DNA of 64,000 bases from Streptomyces laurentii (GCA_002355495.1 AP017424.1:4591501-4655500); one strand, 5' to 3'. Positions 22,631 to 30,630 are shown, counted from the first letter of the stretch. A program made the numbers and translations. Notes: generated by a model not told the origin, from the sequence alone.

Positions 22631-23075
22631 AGAACTCGTTGCCTTCCGGGTCGGACAGGATGCTCCAGGAGCCGCCCGGTTCGTCGACCTCGCGGACGAG
22701 GGTGGCGCCCAGGGACTCCAGGCGGGTTACCTCCGACTTCCGTGTGCCCGGGGTCGGGTGGAGGTCCATGTGGAGGCGGTTCTTGCCGGCCGGCTTCGGC
22801 TCCGGGACCCGCTGGAAGAGGATGCGGTGGCCCAGGCCCGTGTCCGAGGCCGGGTCGAAGGGGTCGTCCGGGTGGCGGACGGCGGCGAGGTCGCGCCAGG
22901 CGGGGCGGCCGTCGACGGTGAGCGTGAGGGTGGGCGGGACGGCGCCCGCGTCGAGGAGCCGGGTGACGAGCGCGCTGTGGTCCTCGCGGTGGTAGTCGAG
23001 GGCGGCGGCCCAGAACGCGGCCTGGGCGTGCGGGTCCGTCGCGTCGACGACGAGCTTCCAGTGGATTGCGGTCAT
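22620..23075 (-). CDS. VOC-family protein (glyoxalase/dioxygenase superfamily)
   Basis: The 151-residue protein shows the paired beta-alpha-beta-beta-beta modules of the vicinal-oxygen-chelate family. The first module reads IHWKLVVDATDPHAQAAFWAAALDY, and the second includes RLHMDLHPTPGTRKSEVTRLESLGATLV and GGSWSILSDPEGNEFCVH. Metal-ligand candidates are His5, His (in RLHMDL) and Glu of NEFCV. This is the 'VOC family protein' type with the DPEGNEFC motif found in many stress and detoxification operons. Substrate unknown; coupled to a SnoaL-like gene. Confidence 0.85.
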   Translation of the reverse strand: MTAIHWKLVVDATDPHAQAAFWAAALDYHREDHSALVTRLLDAGAVPPTLTLTVDGRPAWRDLAAVRHPDDPFDPASDTGLGHRILFQRVPEPKPAGKNRLHMDLHPTPGTRKSEVTRLESLGATLVREVDEPGGSWSILSDPEGNEFCVH

Positions 23076-23127
23076 GCCCCTTCATACCCCGAACGGGTGG
23101 GGTGGGTCGGGCAATTGAGCTGCGGTG

Positions 23128-23158
23128 GAGTGCTGGAGTGCTGGAGTGCTGGAGTGGC
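23128..23158. repeat. 8-bp tandem repeat (GAGTGCTG)
   Basis: GAGTGCTG repeats about 3.7 times between the VOC gene and the arsenic island, in non-coding DNA. Confidence 0.8.
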
Positions 23159-23179
23159 GGGGTGGCGGGGGAGGGTGAC

Positions 23180-23220
23180 GCGGGGCCGCGACCGGTCCCC
23201 TGCTCCGGTCGCGGCCCCGC
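23180..23220 (-). terminator. Perfect 16-bp stem-loop terminator
   Basis: GCGGGGCCGCGACCGG and its exact reverse complement flank a 9-base loop, just after the stop codon of the arsI gene (minus strand). Confidence 0.8.
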
Positions 23221-23247
23221 AGGTGCGAAGGGTGTTCTTGGCCGCTG

Positions 23248-23661
23248 TCAGCAGCAGCCGTCCGCGGCGGCGGCCGGCTGCTTGGCCAGGGAGCCGGCGT
23301 CGGCCTTGACGACGTACACCTCCCACGGTTCGCGGCCGGGTCCGTGGACCCACACCTTGTCCTGGACGGCGTAGCAGCAGGTGGTGTCGTTCTCCTCCTC
23401 GGTGACGAGGCCCTCCCGGCCCAGCCGGGCGGTGGCGGCGCGGACGGCGTCGGTGGAGTCGACCTCGACGCCGAGATGGTCGAGGCGGGTGTCCTCGCCG
23501 TCGGCGCCCTCGATGAGGACGAGCTTGAGCGGCGGCTCGGCGAGGGCGAAGTTGGCGTAGCCGTCGCGGAGTTTGGCCGGTCCGGTGCCGAAGAGCTTGG
23601 TGTAGAAGGCGACGGACGCGGAGAGGTCGGGGACACGGAGAGCGAGCTGGACGCGGGACAT
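23248..23661 (-). CDS. arsI: ArsI/CadI-family metalloenzyme (C-As lyase type dioxygenase)
   Basis: A 137-residue VOC-fold protein with the exact metal and thiol set described for the actinobacterial C-As lyase (T. curvata ArsI type). Gln5 sits in place of the first His, His62 is in LDHLGVEV, Glu114 is in EPWEVY, and the vicinal cysteine pair Cys95-Cys96 is in NDTTCCYAV. It should cleave methyl- or aryl-arsenicals to inorganic arsenite with Fe(II) and O2. Its C-terminus ends in a second Cys pair (DGCC). It is upstream-coupled with the flavoprotein gene in the same operon under the ArsR-type promoter. A 'cadmium-induced' CadI role is the alternative. Confidence 0.9.
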   Translation of the reverse strand: MSRVQLALRVPDLSASVAFYTKLFGTGPAKLRDGYANFALAEPPLKLVLIEGADGEDTRLDHLGVEVDSTDAVRAATARLGREGLVTEEENDTTCCYAVQDKVWVHGPGREPWEVYVVKADAGSLAKQPAAAADGCC

Positions 23662-23694
23662 GACGTTCCTCCTCTTACGGATCGGCGGGGTGGA

Positions 23695-25119
23695 TCAGCA
23701 GCAGCCGGAGGCACTCGGCGAGGTGGTGCCGAGCTGGATCAGCCGCGGGGCGGGTGTCACGGGGGAGGGCTCGGCAGCGGCGGGAGTGGCGCAACAGCCG
23801 GTGTCCGCAGGCGTGTTGTCGGCCTGCGGCTGGTCGAAGAGGCCCGCGCCGCCGCAGACCCCGGTCTCCGGCAGGACGAGTTCGACACGCGCGGCGGCCT
23901 CGTGGTCGCCGGCGAGGGCGGCGGCGACGGAGCGGACCTGCTCGTACCCGGTGAGGGCGAGGAAGGTCGGGGCGCGGCCGTACGACTTCATGCCGACCAG
24001 GTAGATCCCGGGCTCCGGGTGGGCGAGTTCGTTCGCGCCGTGCGGGTAGACGGTGCCGCAGGAGTGCTGGTTGGGGTCGATGAGCGGCGCGAGGGCGGCC
24101 GGAGCCTGGAGGCGCTCGTCGAGGCCGAGGCGGAGTTCGCCGAGGAAGGACAGGTCGGGGCGCAGGCCGGTGAGGACGACGATCTCGTCGACGGGGTCGA
24201 GGCGGCGCCCGTCCTCGGAGACGAGGACCAGCCGGCCGGAACCGTCGTCGGCGTGCTCGATCGCCCGCGTACGGAAGCCGGTGACGGCGTCCGCGTGGCC
24301 CTCGTCGACGGCGGCCTTGGCGGCGAGGCCGAGCGCGCCGCGCGCCGGGAGCTGGTCGGCGCTGCCGCCGCCGAAGGTGGAGCCGGAGATACCGCGCCGC
24401 AGGATCCAGGTGGCGCGGGTGCCCGTACCGTCGTCCGCCTTCGCGAGGGAGGCGAGGGCGGCGAGCGCCGTGAACGCGGAGGCGCCGGAGCCGATGACGG
24501 CGGTACGGCGGCCCGCGTACCGGGCCCGGGTGGCGGGGTCGTCGAGGTCGGGGACGCGGTACGAGACGCGGTCGGCCGCGGCGCGTTCGCCGAGCGCGGG
24601 CAGGCCGTCGGCGCCTGCCGGGCTCGGGGTGGACCAGGTGCCGGAGGCGTCCACGACGGCGCGGGCGAGGATCCGCTCCTCGCGCCCGTCGGCGTACGCG
24701 ACGTGGACGGTGAGGGGCTGTTCCGCGCGCTCGGCGTCCACGACCCGGTCCCGGCCGGTACGGGAGACGCCGGTGACCCGGGCGCCGTACCGGACACGGT
24801 TGCCGAGGGCGTCGGCGAGCGGCTGGAGGTAGTGCTCGGCCCACTCGCCGCCCGTCGGGTACGTCGTGAGGTCGGGCTTCACCCAGCCCGTGGGGGCCAG
24901 CAGCTTCTCGGCCGCCGGGTCGGTGATCTCGCTCCAGGTGGAGAAGAGCCGGACGTGCGCCCACTCCCGCACCGCCGCGCCCGCCCGCTCGCCGGCCTCC
25001 AGGACGAGCGGGTCCAGGTCCCGGCCGAGGAGATGGGCGGCGGCGGCCAGACCGACCGGGCCGGCGCCGACGATCACGACGGGCAGCCGGCCGGTGGGCG
25101 GGGCGGGGGTGGCGGACAT
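23695..25119 (-). CDS. FAD-dependent oxidoreductase of the arsenic operon
   Basis: The 474-residue flavoprotein has the FAD dinucleotide-binding motif VVIVGAGPVGLAAAAHLLG near its N-terminus and a second Rossmann motif AVIGSGASAFTALAALASL at about residue 210. The domain order is that of class B flavoprotein monooxygenases and thioredoxin-reductase-like enzymes. It ends in Cys-rich segments (ADTGCCATP and a terminal ASGCC), suitable for arsenic/thiol interaction. It starts at ATG 25119 after an AAGGAG site, within the operator region shared with arsR. Flavoproteins in ars operons oxidise organoarsenicals, but its exact substrate is unknown. Confidence 0.85.
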   Translation of the reverse strand: MSATPAPPTGRLPVVIVGAGPVGLAAAAHLLGRDLDPLVLEAGERAGAAVREWAHVRLFSTWSEITDPAAEKLLAPTGWVKPDLTTYPTGGEWAEHYLQPLADALGNRVRYGARVTGVSRTGRDRVVDAERAEQPLTVHVAYADGREERILARAVVDASGTWSTPSPAGADGLPALGERAAADRVSYRVPDLDDPATRARYAGRRTAVIGSGASAFTALAALASLAKADDGTGTRATWILRRGISGSTFGGGSADQLPARGALGLAAKAAVDEGHADAVTGFRTRAIEHADDGSGRLVLVSEDGRRLDPVDEIVVLTGLRPDLSFLGELRLGLDERLQAPAALAPLIDPNQHSCGTVYPHGANELAHPEPGIYLVGMKSYGRAPTFLALTGYEQVRSVAAALAGDHEAAARVELVLPETGVCGGAGLFDQPQADNTPADTGCCATPAAAEPSPVTPAPRLIQLGTTSPSASGCC

Positions 25120-25145
25120 GACGGCTCCTTCTTGGGCTTCTTGCT

Positions 25146-25257
25146 TTGACGTCTGTCGAAGTCCTGTGATCTCAGCGTGCCTGCCGAATCGACAAACGTC
25201 AACATAGACAGTCATCGAATTTGATCGCGTCGCGTGGCAATATAGACGTATGTCGAA
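25146..25257. promoter_or_regulatory. Repeated ArsR-type operator in the divergent arsenic promoter
   Basis: Copies of a 15-mer close to TTGACGTNTGTCGAA occur at 25146-25160, at 25188-25202 (reverse orientation) and at 25243-25257. The last overlaps the arsR start codon. A weaker fourth (TAGACAGTCATCGAA) is at 25205-25219. The arrangement suits ArsR repression of both divergent genes. Confidence 0.65.
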
Positions 25258-25618
25258 TGCCAAGGTGTTGCCGCTGCTCGCGCCCGAGGTCGCGGCCGAG
25301 CCGTGCTGCCCGCCGCTGGACGAGCGCCCGCTGAGCGCCGAGGAGGCCGAGCGGGCCGCGAAGATGTTCAAGGCGCTCGGCGATCCGGTCCGCCTGCGGC
25401 TGTTCTCCGCCGTGGCCTCGCACGAGGGTGGCGAGGCGTGCGTGTGCGACATCTCCGATGTCGGCGTCTCCCAGCCGACCGTCTCCCATCACCTGAAGAA
25501 GCTGAAGGAAGCCGGCCTCCTCTCCTCCGAGCGGCGCGGCACCTGGGTCTACTACCGCGTCGAGCCCGCCGTCATCGCGGCCATGGGGCAGCTCCTCACC
25601 CGCGCGGCCGCCGCGTGA
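25250..25618 (+). CDS. ArsR-family metalloregulator (arsenite-type)
   Basis: The 122-residue winged-helix repressor has the core LSAEEAERAAKMFKALGDPVRLRLFSAVASH, the recognition helix VSQPTVSHHLKKLKEAGLL and the wing RRGTWVYYRVEP. The metal-site cysteines lie in the segment GGEACVCDISDVGVSQ (CVCD), just before the recognition helix, as in ArsR arsenite sensors; an extra CC pair is near the N-terminus (AEPCCPP). The start codon is embedded in the third operator copy, and no upstream ribosome site is visible, so a leaderless or autoregulated start is likely. It controls the divergent flavoprotein/arsI operon. The stop overlaps the next GTG. Confidence 0.9.
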   Translation: MSNAKVLPLLAPEVAAEPCCPPLDERPLSAEEAERAAKMFKALGDPVRLRLFSAVASHEGGEACVCDISDVGVSQPTVSHHLKKLKEAGLLSSERRGTWVYYRVEPAVIAAMGQLLTRAAAA

Positions 25619-26115
25619 ACGGATCCGCCGTGATCGCGCCGCTGACCGCCGCACACGCCGCAGAGGTCCTGGCGGTCTATCAGGCCGGCATCGACGAGGG
25701 CGACGCCACCTTCGAGACCACCGTCCCCACCTGGGAACACTTCGACGCGGCCAGGCTGCCCGCGCACCGTTTCGTCGCGCTCGACGAGAACGGCAGGGTG
25801 CTCGGCTGGGCCGCGGTCTGCCCGGTTTCGGCGCGGGCCGTGTACGCGGGCGTGGTCGAGCACTCGGTGTACGTACGCGCCGACGCCCGGGGCAGGGGCG
25901 TGGCCTCCGCGCTGCTGAAGGCGCTGATCGGCTCGACCGAGGCGGCCGGGATCTGGACGATCCAGGCCGGCGTCTTCCCGGAGAACACCGCGAGCCTCGC
26001 CTTCCACGAGCGCGCCGGGTTCCGCGTCATCGGCACCCGCGAACGCGTCGCCCGCCACCACGGCCGCTGGCGCGACACCGTCCTCCTCGAACGCCGCAGC
26101 CCCCACATCGACTGA
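25615..26115 (+). CDS. GNAT N-acetyltransferase, phosphinothricin/arsinothricin-acetyltransferase-like (ArsN-type)
   Basis: The 166-residue protein starts with GTG overlapping the arsR stop (GTGA), so it is co-translated with it. GNAT features are VYQAGIDEGDATFETTVPTWEHF (the FET substrate motif of PAT-type enzymes), VYVRADARGRGVASALLKALI (acetyl-CoA loop, Q/RxxGxG/A variant) and VFPENTASLAFHERAGFRVIGTR. This subfamily acetylates phosphinothricin, methionine sulfoximine and, in ArsN1 members, arsinothricin. The arsR coupling favours arsinothricin or another organoarsenical, by inference from operon context. Confidence 0.82.
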   Translation: MNGSAVIAPLTAAHAAEVLAVYQAGIDEGDATFETTVPTWEHFDAARLPAHRFVALDENGRVLGWAAVCPVSARAVYAGVVEHSVYVRADARGRGVASALLKALIGSTEAAGIWTIQAGVFPENTASLAFHERAGFRVIGTRERVARHHGRWRDTVLLERRSPHID

Positions 26116-26136
26116 CCGGCCCTGGCCGGCGGCCGG

Positions 26137-26191
26137 ACCCGAGGCGGAGCGGGCTCGGGTGGCGCACGGAATTCCGGCGGGTGTGCGCCAC
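26137..26191. terminator. Two stem-loops between convergent genes
   Basis: ACCCGAG/CTCGGGT (26137-26160) and GTGGCGCAC/GTGCGCCAC (26159-26191) are perfect inverted repeats between the GNAT gene and the convergent ArsO-like gene, an efficient two-way terminator. Confidence 0.7.
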
Positions 26192-26197
26192 GCGGGC

Positions 26198-27307
26198 TCA
26201 TCCGCCGTGAACGCCATGGGCGCCATGGGCACCGTGAACGCCATGGAGCAGTCCGGCGATGTCCCGGGCGGCGTCGCGGGCGGGGCGGCCGACGCCGATG
26301 AGGGTGGCGGAGGCGGGGCCGGTCCAGTCGCCGTAGCCGAGCAGGTGCAGTCGTGGTTCGTCCACCGCCCGGGTGCCGAGGGTCGGGATGTGGCCACGTG
26401 ATCCGCGCAGGCCGAGCGGGGCCAGGTGGGACAGCGCGGGACGGAAGCCCGTGCACCAGATGACCGCGTCCGCTCCGGCGGTCGTGCCGTCGGCCCAGGC
26501 GACACCGCCGGGGGTGAGGCGGGTGAACACCGGCTGGGCTTTGAGTAGTCCGGCGTCACGGGCGGCGCGGACCGCCGGGACGGCGACGATGTCGCCGAGC
26601 GAGGCGACACCGCCCGTGTCGGTACGGCCCTCGTCGAGCGCGCGGCGGCGGGCACTCGCCGCGTCGAAGAGCGCGCGGCCGTCGATGTCGTCGGCGAGGA
26701 AGCGCGGTTCGCGCGGGGTGACCCAGGTCAGCGCGCTGGTGCGGGCGAGGTCGGCGGCGATCTGGGCGCCGGAGTTGCCGCCGCCGACCACGAACACCCG
26801 CTGTCCGGCGAAGTCGGCGGGGCGCCGGTAGTCGACGGTGTGGAGCTGCGCGCCGCCGAAGACGGCCTGGCCGGGAACGGCGGGGACGAAGGGGCGCGAC
26901 CAGGTGCCGGTGGCGCTGACGACCGCGCGGGCGAGCCAGGTCCCCGAGCCGGTCTCGACGCGCAGGCGTTCCCCGTGGCGGTGGACACCACGTACGCGCA
27001 CGGGCCGGTGGACGGACAGTTCGTAGCGCTGCTCGTAGTCGGCGAGGTACGCGACCACGTGCCGGGCGTCCGGGTACGCCTGGCCCGGCCGGCCGGGCAT
27101 CAGGCGGCCCGGCAGGGAGGAGTACGCGGCCGGGGAGAACAGGTGCAGGGAGTCCCAGGTGTGCTGCCAGGCGCCGCCCGCACGGTCCTCGGCGTCGAGG
27201 ATCACGAAACCGAGGCCCGCCCGGCGCAGGTGATAGCCGGCGGCGAGGCCGGCCTGCCCGCCGCCGATGACGACCACATCGACATCGAGAGGGTGGTGTC
27301 CGCTCAT
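26198..27307 (-). CDS. arsO: ArsO-type flavin-containing monooxygenase
   Basis: The 369-residue flavoprotein opens with the FAD motif DVVVIGGGQAGLAAGYHLRR and has a second dinucleotide motif VFVVGGGNSGAQIAADL. Between them is the FMO/BVMO-type fingerprint FGGAQLHTVDYR (FxGxxxHxxxY). This is the pattern of ArsO-type NAD(P)H-dependent monooxygenases in arsenic operons. The start ATG at 27307 was selected because upstream coding frame is lost. It is followed by the ACR3 gene on the same strand. The C-terminus ends with a short GAHG/GVHG repeat of unknown role. Confidence 0.85.
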   Translation of the reverse strand: MSGHHPLDVDVVVIGGGQAGLAAGYHLRRAGLGFVILDAEDRAGGAWQHTWDSLHLFSPAAYSSLPGRLMPGRPGQAYPDARHVVAYLADYEQRYELSVHRPVRVRGVHRHGERLRVETGSGTWLARAVVSATGTWSRPFVPAVPGQAVFGGAQLHTVDYRRPADFAGQRVFVVGGGNSGAQIAADLARTSALTWVTPREPRFLADDIDGRALFDAASARRRALDEGRTDTGGVASLGDIVAVPAVRAARDAGLLKAQPVFTRLTPGGVAWADGTTAGADAVIWCTGFRPALSHLAPLGLRGSRGHIPTLGTRAVDEPRLHLLGYGDWTGPASATLIGVGRPARDAARDIAGLLHGVHGAHGAHGVHGG

Positions 27308-27393
27308 GTTCCGGCCTTCTCTTCTCGGCATCTCGGCTTCTCGGCTTCGTGTCTTCTCGGCGTCGGCAGGTGCGGGCACGCTCTCGGTGGTGG

Positions 27394-28479
27394 CTACCGC
27401 AGGGCCGGGCCGAACTTCCGGCGCCAGGCCAGGGCCACGTAGACCAGACCGATCAGGACCGGCACCTCGATCAGCGGGCCGACGACGCCGGACAGGGCCT
27501 GCCCGCTGGTCACGCCGAAGGTGGCGATGGCGACGGCGATGGCCAGCTCGAAGTTGTTGCCGGCGGCGGTGAAGGCGAGGGTCGCGGTGCGGTCGTAGGC
27601 GAGACCGAGGCCCTTGCCGAGCAGGAACGTGCCGAAGAACATGACCGCGAAGTAGACGAGGAGCGGCAGCGCGATCCGGGCCACGTCGAGCGGCTGCGAG
27701 GTGATCGTCTTTCCCTGGAGGGCGAAGAGGATGACGATCGTGAAGAGCAGCCCGTACAGCGCCCAGGGGCCGATCTTCGGCAGGAGCCGGCTCTCGTAGG
27801 CGTCCCGGCCCATCTTCTTCTCGCCGAGGCGCCGGGTGAGGAAGCCGGCGAGGAGCGGGACGCCGAGGAAGATGACGACGTTGAGCGCGATCTTCCACAT
27901 GGAGATGTCGAGGGACTCGCCCTCGCCGAGGCCGAGCCAGCCCGGGAGGATGTCGAGGTAGAACCAGCCGAGCAGGCCGAACGCGAGCACCTGGAAGACG
28001 CTGTTGAGCGCGACGAGGACGGCGGCGGCCTCGCGGTCGCCGCAGGCCAGGTCGTTCCAGATGATCACCATGGCGATGCAGCGGGCGAGGCCGACGATGA
28101 TCAGGCCGGTGCGGTACTCGGGCAGGTCCGGCAGGAAGATCCACGCCAGCGCGAACATGACCGCCGGGCCGATGATCCAGTTGATGACGAGTGAGGACAC
28201 CATCAGCCGGCGGTCGCCGGTGACGGCGTCGAGGCGGTCGTAGCGGACCTTCGCCAGGACCGGATACATCATGATCAGCAGGCCGACGGCGATCGGCAGT
28301 GAGATCCCGCCGATCTCGACCTTGGCGAGCGCGTCGTTCAGGCCGGGGACCAGCCGCCCGAGGCCGAGGCCGAGGGCCATGGCGAGCAGGATCCAGACGG
28401 CGAGGAAGCGGTCGAGCGTCGACAGCTTCGCCACCACCGAGGACTCCTCGGTGGTGGCCGGGGGAGCGGCGGGATTCAA
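27394..28479 (-). CDS. acr3: ACR3-family arsenite efflux permease
   Basis: The 361-residue carrier has ten hydrophobic helices and the family signature GLIIVGLARCIAMVIIWNDLACGD, whose conserved Cys in the fourth helix is required for As(III) transport. GGISLPIAVGLLIMMYPVLAKVRY and AAGNNFELAIAVAIATFG are the other ACR3 hallmarks. A TTG start at 28479 overlaps the stop of the arsR gene (TTGA), giving translational coupling; GTG codons about 14 residues later are alternatives. It exports arsenite formed by ArsC. Confidence 0.9.
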   Translation of the reverse strand: MNPAAPPATTEESSVVAKLSTLDRFLAVWILLAMALGLGLGRLVPGLNDALAKVEIGGISLPIAVGLLIMMYPVLAKVRYDRLDAVTGDRRLMVSSLVINWIIGPAVMFALAWIFLPDLPEYRTGLIIVGLARCIAMVIIWNDLACGDREAAAVLVALNSVFQVLAFGLLGWFYLDILPGWLGLGEGESLDISMWKIALNVVIFLGVPLLAGFLTRRLGEKKMGRDAYESRLLPKIGPWALYGLLFTIVILFALQGKTITSQPLDVARIALPLLVYFAVMFFGTFLLGKGLGLAYDRTATLAFTAAGNNFELAIAVAIATFGVTSGQALSGVVGPLIEVPVLIGLVYVALAWRRKFGPALR

Positions 28480-28781
28480 CAGGACCTCTTGGATTCGGTG
28501 TGGGTACGGGCGGTGGCGGCCAGCGAGGTGAACTGGCCGGCCAGGGTGTCGAGGACCTCCGGCTTCAGCCGGTAGTACGTGAACCGGCCGCACGGCTCGG
28601 TGTCCACGAGCCCCGCCTCGCGCAGCACGCGCAGGTGGTTGGAGAGGTTGGTCTGCCGGGCGCCCGTCTCCTCCACGAGATGCGTGGTGCACAGCGTCTC
28701 GCGGGCGAGGAGGGTCACGATCCGGAGCCGGAGGGGGTCGGCCAGGACCCGCAACAGATCAGCATCGACTGATGTCATCAT
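28476..28781 (-). CDS. ArsR-family regulator, second copy
   Basis: The 101-residue repressor shows VDADLLRVLADPLRLRIVTLLARETLCTTHLVEETG, HTH GARQTNLSNHLRVLREAGLVDT and wing CGRFTYYRLKPEVLD. Cysteines at ETLCTTH, PCGRF and the terminal SKRSC may make the As(III) site, but it is not the CVC type of the other ArsR. It is transcribed divergently from arsC and is coupled to the ACR3 gene by overlapping stop/start. Its operator probably lies in the 68-bp interval with arsC. Confidence 0.9.
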   Translation of the reverse strand: MMTSVDADLLRVLADPLRLRIVTLLARETLCTTHLVEETGARQTNLSNHLRVLREAGLVDTEPCGRFTYYRLKPEVLDTLAGQFTSLAATARTHTESKRSC

Positions 28782-28789
28782 GGACTGAT
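28764..28789. promoter_or_regulatory. Candidate ArsR operator between arsR and arsC
   Basis: ATCGACTGAT (28764-28773) and ATGGACTGAT (28780-28789) are direct near-repeats overlapping the arsR start, in the divergent promoter. Proposed binding site of the second ArsR. Confidence 0.4.
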
Positions 28790-28849
28790 ATTTTCACATC
28801 GCCCGGTGCGGGATCCACCCCGGCCGAAACCTTCCGCCGTCGTCAAGGG

Positions 28850-29272
28850 ATGCCGTCCGTGACCGCTCCGCTCGCCTCCGTCCTCTTCGTCTGCGTCCAC
28901 AACGCCGGCCGCTCCCAGATGGCCGCCGGGTTCCTCCGGCACCTGGCCGGTGACCGGGTCGAGGTCCGCTCCGCCGGATCCCTCCCCGGTGACCGGGTCA
29001 ATCCGGCCGCCGTCGAGGCCATGGCCGAAATCGGCATCAACATCTCCGCCGCCACGCCGAAGGTGCTCACCGCCGAGGCCGTCCAGGTGTCGGACTACGT
29101 GATCACCATGGGCTGCGGCGACGTCTGCCCGGTCTTCCCCGGCACGCACTACCTCGACTGGACGCTCGACGACCCGGCCGGGCGGGGCGTGGACGCGGTC
29201 CGCCCGATCCGCGACGCGATCAGGGCCCGAGTCGAAGCCCTGATCGCGGAGATCGACACCCGTCGTTCTTGA
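28850..29272 (+). CDS. arsC: Arsenate reductase ArsC (low-molecular-weight phosphatase type)
   Basis: The 140-residue enzyme has the LMW-PTPase P-loop VLFVCVHNAGRSQMAAGFL (CX5R). Further Cys residues lie in the segment TMGCGDVCPVFPG, and the Asp motif is DWTLDDPAG. This combination is the thioredoxin-type arsenate reductase that reduces As(V) to As(III) with a three-Cys relay. Arsenite would be exported by the divergently encoded ACR3. The ATG at 28850 follows AAGGG; an upstream frame extension has no support. Confidence 0.93.
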   Translation: MPSVTAPLASVLFVCVHNAGRSQMAAGFLRHLAGDRVEVRSAGSLPGDRVNPAAVEAMAEIGINISAATPKVLTAEAVQVSDYVITMGCGDVCPVFPGTHYLDWTLDDPAGRGVDAVRPIRDAIRARVEALIAEIDTRRS

Positions 29273-29432
29273 GGGAGTTCTCGTCCAGGAGCCGCACCTG
29301 GAGTCCGGCGGGTGCGCCGCAATCGGACGCGACGCTTCCGCTGACCCGCGAGGACGGCGACGGCGGTGAGTCCGGCGCGGGTGCGACCAAGCTCACGGCC
29401 GGACGGCCCCGTGCCGCCCCTAATGTGGAGGG

Positions 29433-29828
29433 ATGAACGATTCGCCCGACTGCCCTCTGGTCGGGGTCGTCGCCACCTACATGCCCCGGCTCTCGGAGTT
29501 CTCCTTCGAGCCGGGCCTCGTGGCCGCCGTCGACCAGCACGCGGCGGCCGTGTGCGACGCCCTCGTCCCGGCCCCGCGCGGCCCGCTGGACGACCGGATC
29601 CCGGCCGCTCGTGCCGTCGCCGCTGTGGCCGCCGGGGCCGCCGAGGCCGGGTCCGAGACCCCGCCCGCCGGCCGGACCGTACGGCGCGAGGAACTCTCCG
29701 ACTACGTGCTCGGCTTCACCGACTACCTCGCCGAGGTCGACTGGGTGGAGCCGGTCGGGCACGACTTCGCCACGCTGCGGCTGACCGCCGTGTGCTGGCT
29801 GATCCGCGAGTACGACCTGCTGGTCTGA
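29433..29828 (+). CDS. Hypothetical 131-aa protein (DUF6401-like)
   Basis: The body contains LVAAVDQHAAAVCDALV, then a disordered Ala-rich segment and a C-terminal helical part (RREELSDYVLGFTDYLAEVDW and LRLTAVCWLIREYDLLV). The 'PGLxAAVDQHAAAVxDxL' stretch matches what I recall of DUF6401, described as a natural-product-biosynthesis-associated family. That assignment is from memory and moderate. No motifs reveal chemistry. A GGAGGG ribosome site precedes the ATG, and a very strong terminator follows. Confidence 0.55.
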   Translation: MNDSPDCPLVGVVATYMPRLSEFSFEPGLVAAVDQHAAAVCDALVPAPRGPLDDRIPAARAVAAVAAGAAEAGSETPPAGRTVRREELSDYVLGFTDYLAEVDWVEPVGHDFATLRLTAVCWLIREYDLLV

Positions 29829-29848
29829 CGGCCACGCGCGCGTACGAC

Positions 29849-29898
29849 GACGCCGGTCCCGCCGGAGGAGCAGTGGCTCCTCCGGCGGGACCGGCGTC
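29849..29898 (+). terminator. Perfect 23-bp stem-loop terminator
   Basis: Two exact 23-bp arms around an AGTG tetraloop follow the hypothetical gene. This is the longest perfect stem found in the window. Confidence 0.85.
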
Positions 29899-29924
29899 CA
29901 TGGGCCCGGCCCGTGTACGTGAGG

Positions 29925-30567
29925 TCAGACCGTCGGGGCGCCTCCGCCGCCGATCTGTCCGCCCTCCCCGCCCTCGCCGCGCCGCCCGCGCTCCGTCCGC
30001 TCCTGCGCCGACGGCATCGCGCGGCGCGCGTCCTCGCGGCCCTGCTGGTACGCGGTGATCTGCTGCTTGGCCTTGCCCGACTCCGACTCGGCGACCGACA
30101 GCCAGCGCTCCCAACGCGAACGCATCGGGGTGATCAGACCGCCGCCGACACCGACGATCGCGATACCCGCGATCGTCGCGAGCACCGCCGTGAGCACCGG
30201 GCCGGTGATCGCGGTGGCGATGCCCGCCTGGCCGAGCGCGGCGATCACGCCGAGCGCGACGATGAAGGCCCAGGCCGCCGTCGCGAGGAACCGGCCGTAC
30301 GACATCCCGCCGAGCGCGGCCTGCACGATGTCGCGGACCGCGCGGGCGATGGCCATGGCCATGGCCATGGCCACGATGACGAGCGCCACGATCGCGCGCG
30401 GCAGCCAGGCGACGATGCCGTGGATCATCACGCTGATCGGGTTGGGGCCGAAGACCCCGAAGGCCAGCTGAAGGGCGATCAGGAGGATCGCGTAGTAGAT
30501 GAGGGAGGCTTCGGGCCCGCGCGGGGAGCGAGCCCCCGGACTCCCTGAGTAACACCGTTTTCGCCCT
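29925..30567 (-). pseudogene. MscS-like (TM-helix repeat) channel gene lacking its 5' end
   Basis: The frame is open from about 30567 to 29925. It encodes EASLIYYAILLIALQLAFG, FGPNPISVMIHGIVAWLPRAIVALVIV, ALGGMSYGRFLATAAWAFIVALGVIAALGQ, AVLATIAGIAIVGVGGGL and a coiled C-terminus. These are the conserved second and third segments of mechanosensitive-channel-like 'TM helix' proteins. The N-terminal 70-90 residues normally preceding LIYYAILLIALQL are missing: upstream come a stop codon and the rarD terminator. The first ATG (30431) is inside the conserved core. A 5'-deleted gene is the simplest reading. Confidence 0.7.
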
Positions 30568-30607
30568 CACCGCGCGGTCGGCCGCCCGGCTGGGCCGAAG
30601 GGGTGGA

Positions 30608-30630
30608 AAGCGGCGGGGAATCCGCCGCTT
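30608..30630 (-). terminator. Stem-loop terminator of rarD
   Basis: AAGCGGCGG / CCGCCGCTT with a 5-base loop lies 11 bp beyond the rarD stop codon (minus strand). Confidence 0.75.
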
